Source of the DNA: Micromonospora sp. HNM0581
GTDB lineage: Bacteria; Actinomycetota; Actinomycetes; Mycobacteriales; Micromonosporaceae
Direction: 5' to 3'
Assembly (NCBI RefSeq): GCF_012726175.1
Contig: NZ_JAASAD010000002.1
Coordinates: 372,001 to 436,000, forward strand
Length of the DNA: 64,000 bases
Within the stretch, counting starts at the first letter, position 1; each line of letters starts with the position of its first letter. The translations under genes and the position numbers were made by a program. Below are positions 20,071-29,577 of this stretch, piece by piece. Below the pieces are notes generated by a model, which was not told the DNA's origin, did no database searches, and saw nothing but the letters and a program-made list of their open reading frames with translations.

Positions 20071-20655
20071 GTGTCCGGAGCAGACGAACCAGGCACCGGG
20101 CGGGACGGCGACGCCATCGTCACCACCGCCTGGCAGCTGGCCGAGGCCGAGGGCCTGGCCGCGGTGACCACCCGCCGGCTCGCCGAACGCGCCGACGTCG
20201 ACCTCGGTGCCCTCTACCAGCGCTTCGCCGACCGGGACGCGGTGGTCGCGGCCGTAGCGGTGCGGGGCTTCGCCGACCTGGCCGCCGCACTGACCGGGGC
20301 ACGCATGTCTGTCGATCGCCCGGCGGGGGTCTGGCCGGCGGTGATGGCGGCCTACCTGGACTTCGCGTACGCCAATCCCGAGGTCTACGACGCGATGTTC
20401 GCCCACACGCCGGAGCTGACCCTCGGCGCCGAGCAGGTCCCCGAGACGGTCGCGGCCACCTTCGGTGAGCTGCGCACCGCGCTCACGCCGTTGGCCGCCG
20501 GCCGGGACGCCGACATCCTCGCCGAGCTGGGCTGGAGCCTGCTGCACGGCATGGTGATGCTCACCCGTGGCGGCCGACTACGCCCCGAGACACAGGACCA
20601 CCGCGAACACCTCCTCAGCACCGACCTCTTCAACCCCCGCCCCTCGTCTCGGTGA
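20071..20655 (+). CDS. TetR-family regulator
   Basis: 194 residues. The N-terminal helix-turn-helix reads VTTRRLAERADVDLGALYQRFADRDAVVAAVA, a clear TetR pattern; the C-terminal ligand domain has WPAVMAAYLDFAYANPEVYDAMF, the TetR_C (WHG-like) type. TAGCAT at 20058-20063 is a -10 box 7 bases before GTG 20071, so the gene is likely leaderless and this start is firm. The target is not evident; the nearest genes are GH63 upstream and a HAD phosphatase 93 bases downstream. Confidence 0.8.
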   Translation: MSGADEPGTGRDGDAIVTTAWQLAEAEGLAAVTTRRLAERADVDLGALYQRFADRDAVVAAVAVRGFADLAAALTGARMSVDRPAGVWPAVMAAYLDFAYANPEVYDAMFAHTPELTLGAEQVPETVAATFGELRTALTPLAAGRDADILAELGWSLLHGMVMLTRGGRLRPETQDHREHLLSTDLFNPRPSSR

Positions 20656-20748
20656 TCAAGAAGTTTGCGAACCGGTGGGGGTGGCGGGGTCGACGGGGCC
20701 GCCGTTATGGGGTCGTCGGCGTGCGGGTGTTCGTCTAGTGTCCGTGTG

Positions 20749-21456
20749 GTGACGCGTGGGGTGGCCATCGAGCCGGGACGGGTGCTGGTCTTCGACGCCG
20801 ACGACACCCTCTGGGAGAACAACGTCGTGTTCGAGCGGGTGATCGACGACTTCCTGGAGTGGCTGGACCATCCCACCCTCGACCGGGTGCAGCTGCGGGC
20901 CGTGCTCGACGACGTCGAGCGGGCCAACGCCGTCGCCCACGGGTACGGCAGCAAGGTCTTCCTGCGCAGCCTGCGGGAGTGTCTGGAGCGGCTGCGTGAG
21001 CGTCCCGCCACCGAGGTGGAGCGTCGGGAGATCGACGAGTTGGCGGTGGCCCTGGTGACGCACCAGGTCGAGCTGATGCCGGGGGTGGCCGACGCCCTGG
21101 ACGAGTTGGCCGGTAGGCACGAGCTGCTGCTGCTGACCAAGGGCGAGCGCGATGAGCAGCAGCGCAAGCTGGACGCATGCGGGCTGTTGCACCACTTCTC
21201 CGCCGCGCACATCGTGGCTGAGAAGAACGTCGAGACCTACCGGTGGCTGGCCGGGCGGCACGCCGTGGATCCGGGCCGCGCCTGGATGATCGGCAACTCG
21301 CCACGCTCGGACATCCTGCCCGCGCGGGCCGCCGGCTGGAACGCGGTCTTCATCCCCAACGCGAACACCTGGGTGCTGGAGCATGACGAGCTGGATCCGG
21401 CCGACGCCGGCGTGCTGCACCTGGACGCCTTCCCGGACCTGCTGCACCACTTCTGA
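20749..21456 (+). CDS. HAD-superfamily hydrolase
   Basis: 235 residues of the HAD-IA type. Motif I is VFDADDTLWENN with the nucleophile Asp, motif II LLLTKGERDEQQRKLD, and motif IV GNSPRSDILPARAAGWNAVFIP. The cap domain lies between residues 20 and 105. Substrate unknown. Start GTG 20749 is set by TAGTGT (20736-20741) 7 bases upstream, indicating a leaderless mRNA; the longer frame from 20665 is Gly/Ser-rich and unlike the family. Confidence 0.75.
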   Translation: MTRGVAIEPGRVLVFDADDTLWENNVVFERVIDDFLEWLDHPTLDRVQLRAVLDDVERANAVAHGYGSKVFLRSLRECLERLRERPATEVERREIDELAVALVTHQVELMPGVADALDELAGRHELLLLTKGERDEQQRKLDACGLLHHFSAAHIVAEKNVETYRWLAGRHAVDPGRAWMIGNSPRSDILPARAAGWNAVFIPNANTWVLEHDELDPADAGVLHLDAFPDLLHHF

Positions 21457-21716
21457 TCACGGAGGTGACGCCACTGGACGGCGACGGCGCGACCGAAGCC
21501 GTCTGCTCGACGTCGACAACCGTCGGAGGCCGGTGAGGTGTCACGCGGTACTGCCGGGATCGCACGTTGCTGGAAACCGCGCGGCTCGCCGGGGGTGGGC
21601 CGCGCGTCGCTGCCCGGACGTGAGGCACCGTGGAGTTGAGTGCGGGCGGGTCGGTTGCCGTGCCGGGCTGGCCGGTCCGTCGTACGGCGCCCAGCAGGCC
21701 CGCCGTCCACACCCGG

Positions 21717-21758
21717 CCCGGGTCAGGACCGGAGCCGGTGGGTCCGTCCTGACCCGGG
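21717..21758. terminator. Strong bidirectional hairpin terminator
   Basis: Perfect 13-bp inverted repeat CCCGGGTCAGGAC ... GTCCTGACCCGGG with a 16-base loop, between the convergent HAD gene and the small reverse gene, 17 bases after the latter's stop. The rest of the 318-base gap (21457-21774) shows nothing I can name. Confidence 0.6.
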
Positions 21759-21774
21759 TCAGGTAGGGCGTCCG

Positions 21775-22044
21775 TCAGGTGATCTCGCCGCGCACGATGG
21801 CGACCGCCACTCGGCACAACTCGTCCATGTCCGGTTCGAAAGCCGCCGCGATGTCGGGGTGCAGGCCGGCGCGGGTCTCGTCGAGCAGCCGTTGGCAGAC
21901 CTGCTCCACCGGCTCACCGGCGTAGCTGTCGCGCACCCGGTCGGCCGCCACCTGCAGGGCAGAGGTCAGCTGCTCCTCCAGCGGCCCGCGCAGCTTCTCC
22001 TGCACCGGGTCGTGTGGATCCAGCGTGACGTGTGGCTCCGACAT
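21775..22044 (-). CDS. Small acidic protein of unknown function
   Basis: 89 residues, not recognised. It is predicted helical and acidic: LRGPLEEQLTSALQVAADRV, VEQVCQRLLDETRAGL, DMDELCRVAVAIV. No signal or membrane segment. ATG 22044 follows GGGAG at normal spacing and codon bias is typical, so it is a real gene. The gene upstream on the same strand ends 47 bases before it, so the two may form an operon. Confidence 0.6.
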   Translation of the reverse strand: MSEPHVTLDPHDPVQEKLRGPLEEQLTSALQVAADRVRDSYAGEPVEQVCQRLLDETRAGLHPDIAAAFEPDMDELCRVAVAIVRGEIT

Positions 22045-22091
22045 TGGCGCTCCCTTCGTCGGCGGCTGCGGTACCCCACCGCTGCCGTCGG

Positions 22092-22526
22092 TCAAACCCC
22101 GTCCGGCACGGCGGCAACGCGTACCTGGTACGAGAACTCCTCGGCTGGCTGCTCCAGGTAGGACAGCCGGCGGATCTGCCTGTCGTCGTCGTAGAGTGCG
22201 ACGTCGACAAGCACGCCGAGGTGGGCCAGCCCGATGTTGGAAACCCGCTTCTTGTCCTGGAGCACCGCACACACCCCACCCAGCAGCGTGCTGGCGTCGG
22301 AGGTGCGGTGCCCGGGCGGGCAGCGCAGGATCAGGTCGATCTCGACCGGACCGGACAGGGGCGTCCAGCCGGTCTCCTGCGCAGCCGCACAGGCGGCCTG
22401 CAACAGGGCACGTACCCTCGTCGCCTGCCGATGCCCGGCGGCGAAGATGGACAGCGCTTCGGTCTTGACCGGTGGCAGGCCGCTCACCTCGAACGTCAGG
22501 GTGAGAGCGCGGGTGTCCTGCACCAC
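22092..22526 (-). CDS. RusA-fold-like protein (weak)
   Basis: 144 residues. LTFEVSGLPPVKTEAL at the N-terminus, LSGPVEIDLIL in the middle and ALYDDDRQIRRLSYLE near the end follow the order seen in RusA Holliday-junction resolvase folds (substrate loop, strand, then a DD-x-Q segment). The DxDN metal motif of true RusA is not present (SDASTLLGGVCAVLQDKK stands in its place), so endonuclease activity is doubtful. GTG 22526 has GAGGAGG 7 bases upstream. Treat as hypothetical with a possible RusA-like fold. Confidence 0.45.
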   Translation of the reverse strand: MVQDTRALTLTFEVSGLPPVKTEALSIFAAGHRQATRVRALLQAACAAAQETGWTPLSGPVEIDLILRCPPGHRTSDASTLLGGVCAVLQDKKRVSNIGLAHLGVLVDVALYDDDRQIRRLSYLEQPAEEFSYQVRVAAVPDGV

Positions 22527-23050
22527 GGCGGCACCTCCTCGTTGGGGACGATCCTGCCCAACCGGTGACCGGTGAGGGGCTGTTCCCGCGAGAACCAACC
22601 GATCGGGCGGGTCGGGGTCGGCCGGTGGCGTATCGACGGCGACGGCGTACGCGCTGGCAGCGGAGCGTGTTCAACGCTAGTGCACTGAACGGCCGGCCGG
22701 TAGCGCCGGACGGTCGGTCGTGGTCGGCGGGCATGTCACTCGGCGCACGGCGGCGAGGACCACGTTGCGCCGCAGACACTGTCGAGCTGATCCGTCCGCG
22801 CTGTCGCCGGCGAACGGCGCCACATCTCCCAGGTGTCCGTGCGTCGACGCCCCGGTGCGTGACACGGGCCACACGTCATCGGGTTTAGCGCGTGCCGGCT
22901 CGGGCAGGTTTCGCGACTCCGCAGGTCGGGCAGTGTTGCAGCCACGAAACGCAGGGGTGTGAAGCCGCAGGTCAACGCCCTGAACGTCTCGCCGTGCGCC
23001 GGGGCGCGGAGACCTCCCCGGCTGATTGGCCGAGAACGAGGGGAGGGGTC
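22527..23050. other. 524-base intergenic region before the LpqY-Sug operon
   Basis: No convincing gene in six frames. It should hold the promoters of the RusA-like gene and the lpqY operon, but I see no clear -35/-10 pair or palindromic operator of LacI type; only GGGAGGGG immediately before ATG 23051 is clear. Confidence 0.4.
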
Positions 23051-24340
23051 ATGAGCGGGCGGAAGTATCCGGGCGGCGGTCGGCGTCGGCCCCGCGTACG
23101 GGTGGCGGCTGCGGCTGCGGCGCTGACGCTGGTGGCGCCGATGGCAGCCTGTGCCTCTGGCGACGACGCAGGGGAAACGACGATCAACTTGTACTACCCG
23201 CCGGAGCAGAACTTCCAGCAGGTGATCGACAGGTGCAACACCGAGGCCGACGGGCGGTACCGCATCGTCAACCGGGTGCTGCCCCGAGAGGCCGACGAGC
23301 AGCGGGTGCAGATGGTACGCCGGCTCGCCGCCGAGGACGACGGCATGGACGTGCTCGGTCTCGACGTGACCTGGACGCAGGAGTTCGCCAGCGCGGACTG
23401 GCTCCTGGAATGGACCGGGCAGGACCGCGCCGAGGCGGAGGAGGGCACGCTCGAAGGCCCCCTCGAGACCGCCCGCTACGAGGACAAGCTCTTCGCCGCG
23501 CCGAAGCACACGAACGTACAGCTGCTCTGGTATCGCAAAGACCTGGTGTCCGAACCACCGGCCACCTGGGACGAGATGATCTCGATGGCGCAGCAGCTAC
23601 GGGACCAGGGGCAGCCGCACCAGGTGCTCACCATGGGAGCCCAGTACGAGGGACTCGTGGTGCTCTACAACACCCTCGCCGTCAGCGCGGGCGGCAGCAT
23701 TCTCAACGACGACGGCACCGAGGCAGTCATGGACGACGGTGCCGTACGCGCCCTGGAGGTGCTGCGTGACTTCGCCACCTCCGGAGTGACCTCACCGTCG
23801 TTCAGCAACGCCACCGAGGATCCGGTACGGCTGGAGTTCCAGTCCGGTGACGGGGCGTTCCAGGTCAACTGGCCCTTCGTCTACCCGGCGATGCAGGAGT
23901 CGGCCCCCGAGTTGGCCGAGAAGGTCGCCTGGGCCCGGGTGCCGGGCGTCGACGAGGGAACTGCGGGCCGGGTCACCATCGGCGGAATCAACCTTGCTGT
24001 CAGCCGCTACTCCCCGCATCCGGAGGAGTCCTTCGAGGCGGCCAGGTGTCTGCGCAACGCGGAGAACCAGAAGTTCTCCGCGATCAACGACGGGGTGCCG
24101 CCGACCATCGAGAGCGTCTACGACGACCCGGAGATGGACGAGGCGTACCCGATGAAGGAGACCATCCTCGAACAGCTGCGGGACGCCGCGGTGCGACCGC
24201 TGACCCCGGCGTACCAGAGCATCTCCACGGTGACCTCGGCGATCCTGTCGCCGCCGGCTTCGATCGACCCGCAGGCCACCGCCGACGAGCTGCGCGATGC
24301 CATCGCCGACGCGCTGGAGTCCAAGGGAGTGCTGCCATGA
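23051..24340 (+). CDS. lpqY: LpqY-like trehalose/disaccharide-binding lipoprotein
   Basis: 429-residue solute-binding lipoprotein. A basic N-terminus (GRRRPRVRV), hydrophobic stretch and MAAC lipobox place the lipidated Cys at residue 34. The mature sequence ETTINLYYPPEQNFQQVIDRCN, ADWLLEWTGQ, FAAPKHTNVQLLWYRKDLV and ITIGGINLAVS-like segments fit family 1 sugar-binding proteins. Gene order (binding protein, two permeases, ATPase) matches lpqY-sugA-sugB-sugC of mycobacteria, a trehalose recycling importer. Start ATG 23051 has GGGAGGGG directly upstream. The exact sugar (trehalose, maltose or other) is inferred from this order. Confidence 0.7.
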   Translation: MSGRKYPGGGRRRPRVRVAAAAAALTLVAPMAACASGDDAGETTINLYYPPEQNFQQVIDRCNTEADGRYRIVNRVLPREADEQRVQMVRRLAAEDDGMDVLGLDVTWTQEFASADWLLEWTGQDRAEAEEGTLEGPLETARYEDKLFAAPKHTNVQLLWYRKDLVSEPPATWDEMISMAQQLRDQGQPHQVLTMGAQYEGLVVLYNTLAVSAGGSILNDDGTEAVMDDGAVRALEVLRDFATSGVTSPSFSNATEDPVRLEFQSGDGAFQVNWPFVYPAMQESAPELAEKVAWARVPGVDEGTAGRVTIGGINLAVSRYSPHPEESFEAARCLRNAENQKFSAINDGVPPTIESVYDDPEMDEAYPMKETILEQLRDAAVRPLTPAYQSISTVTSAILSPPASIDPQATADELRDAIADALESKGVLP

Positions 24341-25335
24341 GCGTGAACGCGACCCCGGCCGGCGCGGAGGTCGCCGCCGACGGCACCGACAACCCGGGCG
24401 CCCGGCAGGCAACGGTCCCCGGGCAGCGGAACAACCGGCGGGGTAGGGCGGCACTCAGTGAGAACAAGCGGGTCGAGCGTCGGCTGGGCTGGCTGCTGTG
24501 CGCTCCGGCGGCGCTGGTCATGCTGGCAGTGACCGCCTACCCGATCCTGTACTCGGTGTGGCTGTCCTTGCAGCGCTACGACCTGCGGTTTCCCGCCGAG
24601 CGGGAGTTCATCGGGTTGCAGAACTACGTCACCGTGCTCACCAACGAGTTCTGGTGGACGGCGTTCGGGGTGACCATGCTGATCACGGTGGTCACCGTGG
24701 CCGTGGAGCTGGTGCTCGGCATGGGCCTCGCGCTGATCATGCACCGTACGCTGGTCGGGCGGGGGATCGTGCGGACCTCGGCGTTGATCCCGTACGGCAT
24801 CGTCACGGTCGTGGCCGCCTTCTCCTGGCGGTACGCGTGGACGCCCGGCACCGGGTACCTGGCCAACCTGTTCGCCGACTCCGCGCCGCTGACCGAGCGG
24901 GTCAGCTCGCTGGCGATCATCATGCTGGCGGAGATCTGGAAGACCACGCCGTTCATGGCGCTGCTGCTGATGGCGGGCCTGGCGCTGGTGCCGGAGGATC
25001 TGCTCAAGGCCGCCTCCACCGACGGCGCGACCGCCTGGCAGCGGTTCACCAAGGTGATGCTGCCGGTGATGAAGCCGGCGATCCTGGTGGCGTTGCTGTT
25101 CCGCACCCTCGACGCGTTCCGGGTCTTCGACAACATCTACGTGCTCACCTCGGGAGCCAACGAGACCTCGTCGGTGTCGATGATCGCCTACAACAACCTG
25201 ATCCGAGGGCTGAACCTGGGCATCGGCTCGACCATGTCGGTGCTGATCTTCATCACCGTGGCGATCATCGCGTTCGTCTTCGTGAAGCTGTTCGGTACCG
25301 CTGCCCCGGGCAGCGACGACGGGGAGAGGCGCTGA
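24337..25335 (+). CDS. sugA: SugA-like sugar ABC permease
   Basis: 332-residue permease; the first 45 residues are cytoplasmic and polar, then six membrane helices. The EAA loop is [27 protein letters not shown]. The ATG overlaps the binding-protein stop (ATGA), so the genes are translationally coupled; the longer frame from 24046 is within the previous gene and is not used. Works with SugB and SugC in import. Confidence 0.75.
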   Translation: MSVNATPAGAEVAADGTDNPGARQATVPGQRNNRRGRAALSENKRVERRLGWLLCAPAALVMLAVTAYPILYSVWLSLQRYDLRFPAEREFIGLQNYVTVLTNEFWWTAFGVTMLITVVTVAVELVLGMGLALIMHRTLVGRGIVRTSALIPYGIVTVVAAFSWRYAWTPGTGYLANLFADSAPLTERVSSLAIIMLAEIWKTTPFMALLLMAGLALVPEDLLKAASTDGATAWQRFTKVMLPVMKPAILVALLFRTLDAFRVFDNIYVLTSGANETSSVSMIAYNNLIRGLNLGIGSTMSVLIFITVAIIAFVFVKLFGTAAPGSDDGERR

Positions 25336-25336
25336 C

Positions 25337-26170
25337 ATGGCTGACACCACCACCAAGGCCAAGGTCCGCTGGGGTCTGCTGGACGTCGCCGTGGTCGTCT
25401 TCGCGCTGACTCCGGTGCTGTGGATCATGTCGCTGTCGTTCAAGACACCGGCGACGCTCACCGACGGGAAGTTCATCCCCCGGGAGTGGACGCTGGAGAA
25501 CTACCGGACCATCTTCGTGACCGACCAGTTCGTCCGGGCACTGGTCAACTCCATCGGCATCGCGTTGATCGCCACCACGATAGCCGTGGTGCTCGGCGCG
25601 ATGGCCGCGTACGCGATCTCGCGGCTGGACTTTCCGGGCAAGCGGGCGCTTGTCGGTGTATCCCTGCTGATCGCGATGTTCCCGCAGGTGTCGCTGGTCT
25701 CGCCGCTGTTCGAGATCGAGCGGCAGTTGGGCCTCTTCGACACCTGGCCCGGCCTGATCCTGCCCTACATCACCTTCGCGCTGCCGCTGGCGATCTACAC
25801 CCTGTCGGCGTTCTTCAAGCAGATTCCGTGGGACCTGGAGAAGGCCGCCAAGATGGACGGTGCCACCCAGGGGCAGGCGTTCCGGCGGGTGATCGCCCCA
25901 CTGGCCGCACCGGGACTGTTCACCACGGCCATCCTGGTCTTCATCTTCTGCTGGAACGACTTCCTGTTCGCCATCTCGCTGACCTCCACCGAGCGTTCGC
26001 GCACGGTGCCGGTGGCGTTGTCGTTCTTCACCGGGGCCTCACAGTTCGAGGACCCGACCGGCGCGATCTGCGCCGCCGCCGTGGTGATCACCATACCGAT
26101 CATCCTGTTCGTCCTCTTCTTCCAGCGCCGCATCGTCTCCGGCCTGACCTCCGGCGCCGTCAAGGGATAG
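25337..26170 (+). CDS. sugB: SugB-like sugar ABC permease
   Basis: 277-residue permease with six helices, starting one base after the sugA stop codon. EAA loop: [28 protein letters not shown]. The NDFLFAISL segment and C-terminal [18 protein letters not shown] are typical of the MalG/SugB side of such importers. Confidence 0.78.
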   Translation: MADTTTKAKVRWGLLDVAVVVFALTPVLWIMSLSFKTPATLTDGKFIPREWTLENYRTIFVTDQFVRALVNSIGIALIATTIAVVLGAMAAYAISRLDFPGKRALVGVSLLIAMFPQVSLVSPLFEIERQLGLFDTWPGLILPYITFALPLAIYTLSAFFKQIPWDLEKAAKMDGATQGQAFRRVIAPLAAPGLFTTAILVFIFCWNDFLFAISLTSTERSRTVPVALSFFTGASQFEDPTGAICAAAVVITIPIILFVLFFQRRIVSGLTSGAVKG

Positions 26171-26180
26171 GTGAGTACTC

Positions 26181-27395
26181 ATGGCTGACATCGTGCTCGA
26201 CAAGGTGAGCAAAGAGTTCCCGGACGGCACCACGGCGGTACGAGACGTCGACCTGGAAATTGCCGACGGCGAGTTCGTGATCCTGGTCGGCCCGTCCGGC
26301 TGCGGCAAGTCCACCACCCTCAACATGATCGCCGGTCTGGAGGACATCAGCTCCGGTGAGCTGCGGATCGCCGGGCAGCGGGTCAACGACAAGGCACCCC
26401 GGGACCGTGACATCGCGATGGTCTTCCAGTCGTACGCGCTCTATCCGAACATGACCGTCCGGGAGAACATGGCGTTCCCGCTGCGGCTGGCGAAGCTGGA
26501 CAAGGAAACCATCGACCGCAAGGTCGAGGAGGCGGCCAAGGTCCTGGAGCTGACCCCGCTGCTGGACCGCAAACCGGCCAACCTCTCCGGCGGGCAGCGG
26601 CAGCGGGTGGCGATGGGTCGGGCGATCGTCCGGCAGCCCAAAGCGTTCCTGATGGACGAGCCGCTGTCCAACCTGGACGCCAAGCTGCGGGTGCAGATGC
26701 GTACCGTGGTGTCCCGGTTGCAGAAGCAGCTCGGCACCACCACCGTGTACGTCACCCACGACCAGACCGAGGCGATGACCCTCGGCGACCGAGTGGTGAT
26801 CATGCGCGGTGGTGCGGTGCAGCAGGTCGGCCCGCCGCAGGAGCTGTACGACCACCCGAACAACCTCTTCGTGGCCGGGTTCATCGGCTCACCGTCGATG
26901 AACTTCCTCACCGCCACGGTCGAGGAGGGCACGCTGCGTACCGCCCTGGGCGACGTGCCGATCGGCGACCGGATCCGCCGCGAGCTGGAGAGGGCCGACG
27001 CCCCTCGGGAGCTGATCCTCGGCATCCGTCCGGAACACTTCGAGGACGCCGAACTGATCGACGAGGAGACCCGCCGTCGGGGCATGGAGTTCACCGCCCC
27101 GGTCGACATCGTCGAGTCGATGGGCTCGGACAAGTACGTCTACCTGAGCGTCGAGGGGGAACGGGCCACCTCCGCCGAGTTGGAGGAGTTGGCCGCCGAC
27201 GCGGGCGCGGCCGACTTCAGTGGTGCCGGGTCGAACCTGGTCACCCGGCTGTCGGCGGAGTCGAGCGTCACCGAGGGGGAGGACCGGCGGGTCTGGTTCA
27301 ACCTGGAGAAGATTCACCTGTTCGACCCGTCCGACGGCCGCAACCTCACCCTGCACGAGGGCCGCCTCACCGAGTTCCCGGGCTCGCCAGCCTGA
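26181..27395 (+). CDS. sugC: SugC/MsiK-type sugar ABC ATPase
   Basis: 404-residue ATPase of the UgpC/MsmK/SugC group. Walker A GPSGCGKST (residues 36-44), Q-loop MVFQSYALYPNM, signature LSGGQRQR (about 135), Walker B AFLMDEPLSNLDAKL (about 155) and the switch His in YVTHDQTEA are all intact. The C-terminal 165 residues form the TOBE/OB regulatory domain (LGIRPEHFED). It ends the lpqY-sug operon, 10 bases after sugB. Such ATPases can serve several importers, so it may also energise the NgcEFG permeases at the window's left end, which have none. Confidence 0.85.
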   Translation: MADIVLDKVSKEFPDGTTAVRDVDLEIADGEFVILVGPSGCGKSTTLNMIAGLEDISSGELRIAGQRVNDKAPRDRDIAMVFQSYALYPNMTVRENMAFPLRLAKLDKETIDRKVEEAAKVLELTPLLDRKPANLSGGQRQRVAMGRAIVRQPKAFLMDEPLSNLDAKLRVQMRTVVSRLQKQLGTTTVYVTHDQTEAMTLGDRVVIMRGGAVQQVGPPQELYDHPNNLFVAGFIGSPSMNFLTATVEEGTLRTALGDVPIGDRIRRELERADAPRELILGIRPEHFEDAELIDEETRRRGMEFTAPVDIVESMGSDKYVYLSVEGERATSAELEELAADAGAADFSGAGSNLVTRLSAESSVTEGEDRRVWFNLEKIHLFDPSDGRNLTLHEGRLTEFPGSPA

Positions 27396-27416
27396 CCCCC
27401 GTGGTCGCCTGCCGGT

Positions 27417-28541
27417 TCAGTCGCTCCAATTGACCCGGGGCGGCAGGGCGAGGAAGTCGGCGTACCGGTGCAGCGCCTGGTCGATCTGCTCGCGGCGGGC
27501 CGGGCCGAGGTCGGCCAGCGGTTTCACGGTGAGGGTGACGCGGGTCTTGGCCAGGCTGCGTTTCCAGGTGCCGACCACCCGGCCACCGACCACGATGGTG
27601 GCCTGGAAGACGCCGTTGCCGCCGGGGACGACGGCCTGCTTGTGCTCCGGGTCGAGCATCAGCGCGCGGTCCTTGTAGCCGAGCAGGTATTCGTCGAAGC
27701 CGGGCAGGGTCAGCACGTCGTCGACCACGGCGCGGGGTGCGTCCAGCAGCGGCGTGTGCAGCACCGCCTCGACGCCGTCGACCAGAACGGTGGTCAGGTC
27801 CGCACCGGCGGCGGCGATGCCGCGTTTGGCGTCGGCAGCGGTCAGGCCCGTCCAGCCGGCGAAGTCCTGCCGGGTGGTGGGGCCGTGGCTGCGGAAGTAA
27901 CGCAGCGCCAGGGTGGCCAGCGCCTCGTCGCGGTCGAGCTGTCGCTGGCCGGGAGCCCACTCGTCGAGCAGCGCGAAGGTCTGCTCGGCGCCGACGTTGG
28001 GGGCGATGCAGGTGACCCCGCGCTGGGCCGCGTACCACAGCAGGTGGTAGCCGCGCTGGCCAGCACCGTCGATGCCGGCCGCCACCAGCGCGGCCACGCA
28101 CTCGGTGCGGGTCAGCCGGCCGCCACCGGCGAGAATTCCACCCAGCACGTCGGCCGCGCGGTCCGCCTCCGCCTCGGACAGACCGAGGAACTCACGTCGC
28201 TTCGCCGCACCGGCGAGCGCGCGTACGCCGGTCAGCTCCAGCAGCCAGCGGGCGTCAGGGGCCGGCACCAGGTGGATGGTGCCGCGCATCGGCCAGGTCC
28301 GCAGTGCCTCCCGGCGCTCCAACGCGGCGTGCACGTCGGCGTGCGTCGACCCGGGCAGCCGTACGCCCAGCGACCACATGCCGCTGGCCAGGTCCTGGGC
28401 CTGCATGGCACCGAACCACTGCACCACGTCGGCCACTGTTGTCGGCGGGGCGGCGGTGGGGTGGGGGTGCAGCGAGAGGCTGGTCATCCGCAGCGCGAGG
28501 GCCTCGGAGCCGCTCAGCGCGATCGTGCCGGGAGGTGCCAC
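27417..28541 (-). CDS. Winged-helix DNA-binding (HTH_42) protein
   Basis: 374 residues of the HTH_42 / winged helix DNA-binding family related to YcaQ-type glycosylases that unhook DNA crosslinks. VVQWFGAMQAQDLASGMWSLGVRLPG, REALRTWPMRGTIHLVPAPDARWLL, GLTAADAKRGI and PGFDEYLLGYKDRALMLDPEH are characteristic, the last containing the acidic-rich QxQ-proximal region of the group. GTG 28541 follows AAGGAAGG at a rather long 11 bases; an in-frame ATG at 28580 is possible but has no ribosome site. Convergent with sugC, 21 bases apart. A role in DNA repair is a family-level inference. Confidence 0.7.
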   Translation of the reverse strand: MAPPGTIALSGSEALALRMTSLSLHPHPTAAPPTTVADVVQWFGAMQAQDLASGMWSLGVRLPGSTHADVHAALERREALRTWPMRGTIHLVPAPDARWLLELTGVRALAGAAKRREFLGLSEAEADRAADVLGGILAGGGRLTRTECVAALVAAGIDGAGQRGYHLLWYAAQRGVTCIAPNVGAEQTFALLDEWAPGQRQLDRDEALATLALRYFRSHGPTTRQDFAGWTGLTAADAKRGIAAAGADLTTVLVDGVEAVLHTPLLDAPRAVVDDVLTLPGFDEYLLGYKDRALMLDPEHKQAVVPGGNGVFQATIVVGGRVVGTWKRSLAKTRVTLTVKPLADLGPARREQIDQALHRYADFLALPPRVNWSD

Positions 28542-28770
28542 GACATCGGCCGCCTTCCTTTCGGTGGTCGACGGCAGCATAGGCGCGGACACCGACAAAA
28601 CCGATCGGGCCCGGAACACCGGGCGATCCCCCGTTCAGGTCGACGGGTGCACGGGCGGCTACGGAAACGCTGGCACCGGTGTCACCAGGATGACGTCTTC
28701 CTACCTGTGCCGAGAACTGTGGACCACGCGACGTGCGGACATCTTGAGCAAGCCGGTCGAGGGCTCGCGG

Positions 28771-29361
28771 TCAGCCCCGGCGAGGTTGCGGCACCCGGAC
28801 GGCGGCCATGCCCGCTGCGGTCGCGGCCGCGATACCCAGGTCCGCGTCCTCGAAGACCAGGCAGGACGCCGGCGGTACGCCGAGCAGTTCGGCGGCGCGC
28901 AGGAACGGCTCGGGGTCGGGCTTGGGGCGGCTGTAGTCACCGGCGCAGACCAACACGTCGAAACGGTCGAGGATGCCCAGCGCTTCCAGCGATGCGGTGA
29001 CCGCCTCCCGGGTACTGCCGGAGACCACGGCGAACGGGATGCGTCCGTGTGCGTCGTCGATGTGCCGTAACACTCCGGGGATGCCGGTGGCGGCTGGCAG
29101 TAGCTGCTGGAAACGCGCCTCCCGGTGCGCGACGACCGTCGCCACCGGCATGTCCAGGCCGTGTCGTTCGTTGAGGGCGACGACGATGTCCGTGGTCGGT
29201 CGCCCGGCCCAGGCGTAGAAGAGGTCCTCGGGGAAGGCGCAGCCCCACCGGTCGAGGGTGTCCCGCCACGCGGTGTAGTGCTGGGGCATCGAGTCGACGA
29301 TCGTGCCGTCGCAGTCGAACAGGTAGGCCTGGAATTCGCCGGTCGGCAGGGGCAGTATCAC
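28771..29361 (-). CDS. HAD-IA phosphatase (beta-phosphoglucomutase-like)
   Basis: 196 residues. Motif I FDCDGTIVDSMPQHYTAW, motif II VVSGSTREAVTASL, motif III/IV SRPKPDPEPFLRAAELLG and LVFEDADLGIAAATAAGM, all intact. The YqaB/GPP-like pattern (TIVDSMP, HYTAW) suggests a sugar-phosphate phosphatase, for example fructose-1-phosphate-like substrates. GTG 29361 is preceded by TAGCCT six bases upstream, a leaderless arrangement. It is divergent from wrbA. Confidence 0.8.
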   Translation of the reverse strand: MILPLPTGEFQAYLFDCDGTIVDSMPQHYTAWRDTLDRWGCAFPEDLFYAWAGRPTTDIVVALNERHGLDMPVATVVAHREARFQQLLPAATGIPGVLRHIDDAHGRIPFAVVSGSTREAVTASLEALGILDRFDVLVCAGDYSRPKPDPEPFLRAAELLGVPPASCLVFEDADLGIAAATAAGMAAVRVPQPRRG

Positions 29362-29511
29362 CGGCCCAGGCTATCCGGCGATGCCGCCGGTCGGCGCGCC
29401 GCTCGGAGTCGCCGATACCTCACGAGCAGGTCGACGGAGCCTTCGGAGGAGTACCGGAAGCCTTCCGAGGGTCGGGGGTCGCGATCCTGATCTCCATCAC
29501 CGGACAGCCAG

Positions 29512-29539
29512 CCCGATGTTTGTCTCCGCAAACATCGGG
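29512..29539. promoter_or_regulatory. 11-bp inverted repeat upstream of wrbA
   Basis: CCCGATGTTTG, six-base loop, CAAACATCGGG: a perfect repeat in an AT-richer patch 38 bases before the wrbA start. It could be a dimeric repressor operator (half-site GATGTTTG) or a leader hairpin; the placement near the promoter favours an operator. Confidence 0.5.
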
Positions 29540-29577
29540 TAGTCGCCGGAGCTGATCCCGAAAAGGAAGGACGAGCG

